Shown here: positions 6,089 through 6,503 of the stretch, piece by piece
How positions within the stretch are numbered: the first letter of the stretch is position 1
How the letters are laid out: every line of letters starts with the position of its first letter
Assembly: GCA_013374505.1 (NCBI GenBank)
Contig: QENJ01000110.1
Span: 1 to 6,503 of the forward strand
DNA from: Candidatus Methanophagaceae archaeon
GTDB lineage: Archaea > Halobacteriota > Syntropharchaeia > Alkanophagales > Methanospirareceae
Length of the DNA: 6,503 nucleotides
Direction: 5' to 3'
The notes under the pieces: model-generated
What the model was told of the DNA's origin: nothing
Seen by the model: only the letters and a program-made list of their open reading frames with translations
Database searches by the model: none
Made by a program: the position numbers and the translations under genes

Positions 6089-6499
6089 ATGTTGCTGGTT
6101 GTAGATGCCAACGTACTCTTTTCAGCGCTAATTGCCAGAGGTAAAACTTGTGATTTGATGTTTTCCGAGCGACTCCAACTAATTGCCCCAGAATTCTTAT
6201 TCATTGAGTTAGAGGGGCATAAAGATGAGCTCATCGAAAAATCTTCGCTTTCTGAAGATGATTTCGATGAATTTGTGAATTCTTTGAATGTGATAATAGC
6301 TGTAATCCCAAGACAAGATTTTGAACGATTTTTGCAAGATGCGAATAGGATATGTCCAGACCCTGATGAAACTGAATACTTCGCATTAGCACTGAGATTT
6401 GATGCAGCTCTCTGGTCCAATGATAAAAGATTGAAGGGACAGCCCGAAGTCAAGGTGTTCTCAACTGCTGACTTGATTTCATTTTTGTCCGAAATATAA
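6089..6499 (+). CDS. PIN-domain ribonuclease toxin, VapC-like
   Basis: This protein is 136 aa from the ATG at 6089; an in-frame TTG at 6083 would add two residues. It shows the full PIN signature of a metal-dependent RNase: an N-terminal strand with the first acidic residue (VVDANVLFSAL, D6), a central glutamate in FIELEGHKDEL (E40 or E42), the DPDETEYFALAL segment (D91/D93/E94) and the last site SNDKRL (D112). The length is normal for the family, and no catalytic position is missing. VapC-like PIN toxins cleave RNA, often tRNA or rRNA, until bound by their antitoxin. The sequence resembles the archaeal/bacterial PIN group with ELEGH-type helices rather than the classic short VapC; the exact subfamily is uncertain. 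Its pairing with the upstream RHH gene supports a toxin-antitoxin role. Confidence 0.85.
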   Translation: MLLVVDANVLFSALIARGKTCDLMFSERLQLIAPEFLFIELEGHKDELIEKSSLSEDDFDEFVNSLNVIIAVIPRQDFERFLQDANRICPDPDETEYFALALRFDAALWSNDKRLKGQPEVKVFSTADLISFLSEI

Positions 6500-6503
6500 T
6501 TGC

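Noticed and set aside
5680..6453. 257-aa minus-strand open frame opposite the toxin-antitoxin pair
   Set aside because: Low-complexity Ser-rich translation with no domain. The plus-strand frames show clear RHH and PIN motifs with good ribosome-binding sites.

Overview
The window reads as archaeal, most likely from a euryarchaeon of the methanogen/ANME (Methanomicrobia-like) type. The reasons are secreted proteins built from NosD-type beta-helices, PQQ-type propellers and CARDB modules, a PEF-CTERM-like C-terminal sorting signal, many N-glycosylation sequons, purine-rich Shine-Dalgarno sites with GTG starts, and a VapBC-like pair. The lineage is inferred from protein style only.

Minus strand, read 5614 down to 1: a run of cell-surface or exported proteins. 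The first is a 573-aa protein with a signal peptide, a beta-sandwich-like N-terminal domain, a NosD-like beta-helix, a C-terminal domain and a PELP/TM/RRR anchor (3893-5614). It overlaps by 4 nt a 521-aa paralogue (2331-3896), which has the same first ~367 residues, then a (PT)8P linker and a different 135-aa C-terminal domain. Next comes a PQQ-propeller/CARDB protein (288-2272) that ends in the same 135-aa domain. It is split by an apparent one-base deletion in a C5 tract at 1336-1340, so it now reads as two ORFs (1214-2272 and 288-1244); restored, it would be about 661 aa. Last is the start of a fourth secreted protein (210 down to 1), very dense in sequons and cut by the window edge.

The middle gene looks like a chimera: its front matches the upstream neighbour (about 72% identity by hand count) and its back matches the downstream neighbour (about 78%). 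The cluster seems to have grown by tandem duplication and module exchange.

Plus strand, 5840-6499: a compact toxin-antitoxin-like pair, a ribbon-helix-helix antitoxin (79 aa) followed after 9 nt by a PIN-domain ribonuclease (136 aa). The 225-nt divergent gap (5615-5839) holds two adjacent palindromes about one helical turn apart and candidate TATA boxes. No RNA genes, CRISPR arrays, transposases or integrases were seen. Every stretch over 300 nt is covered by a gene.
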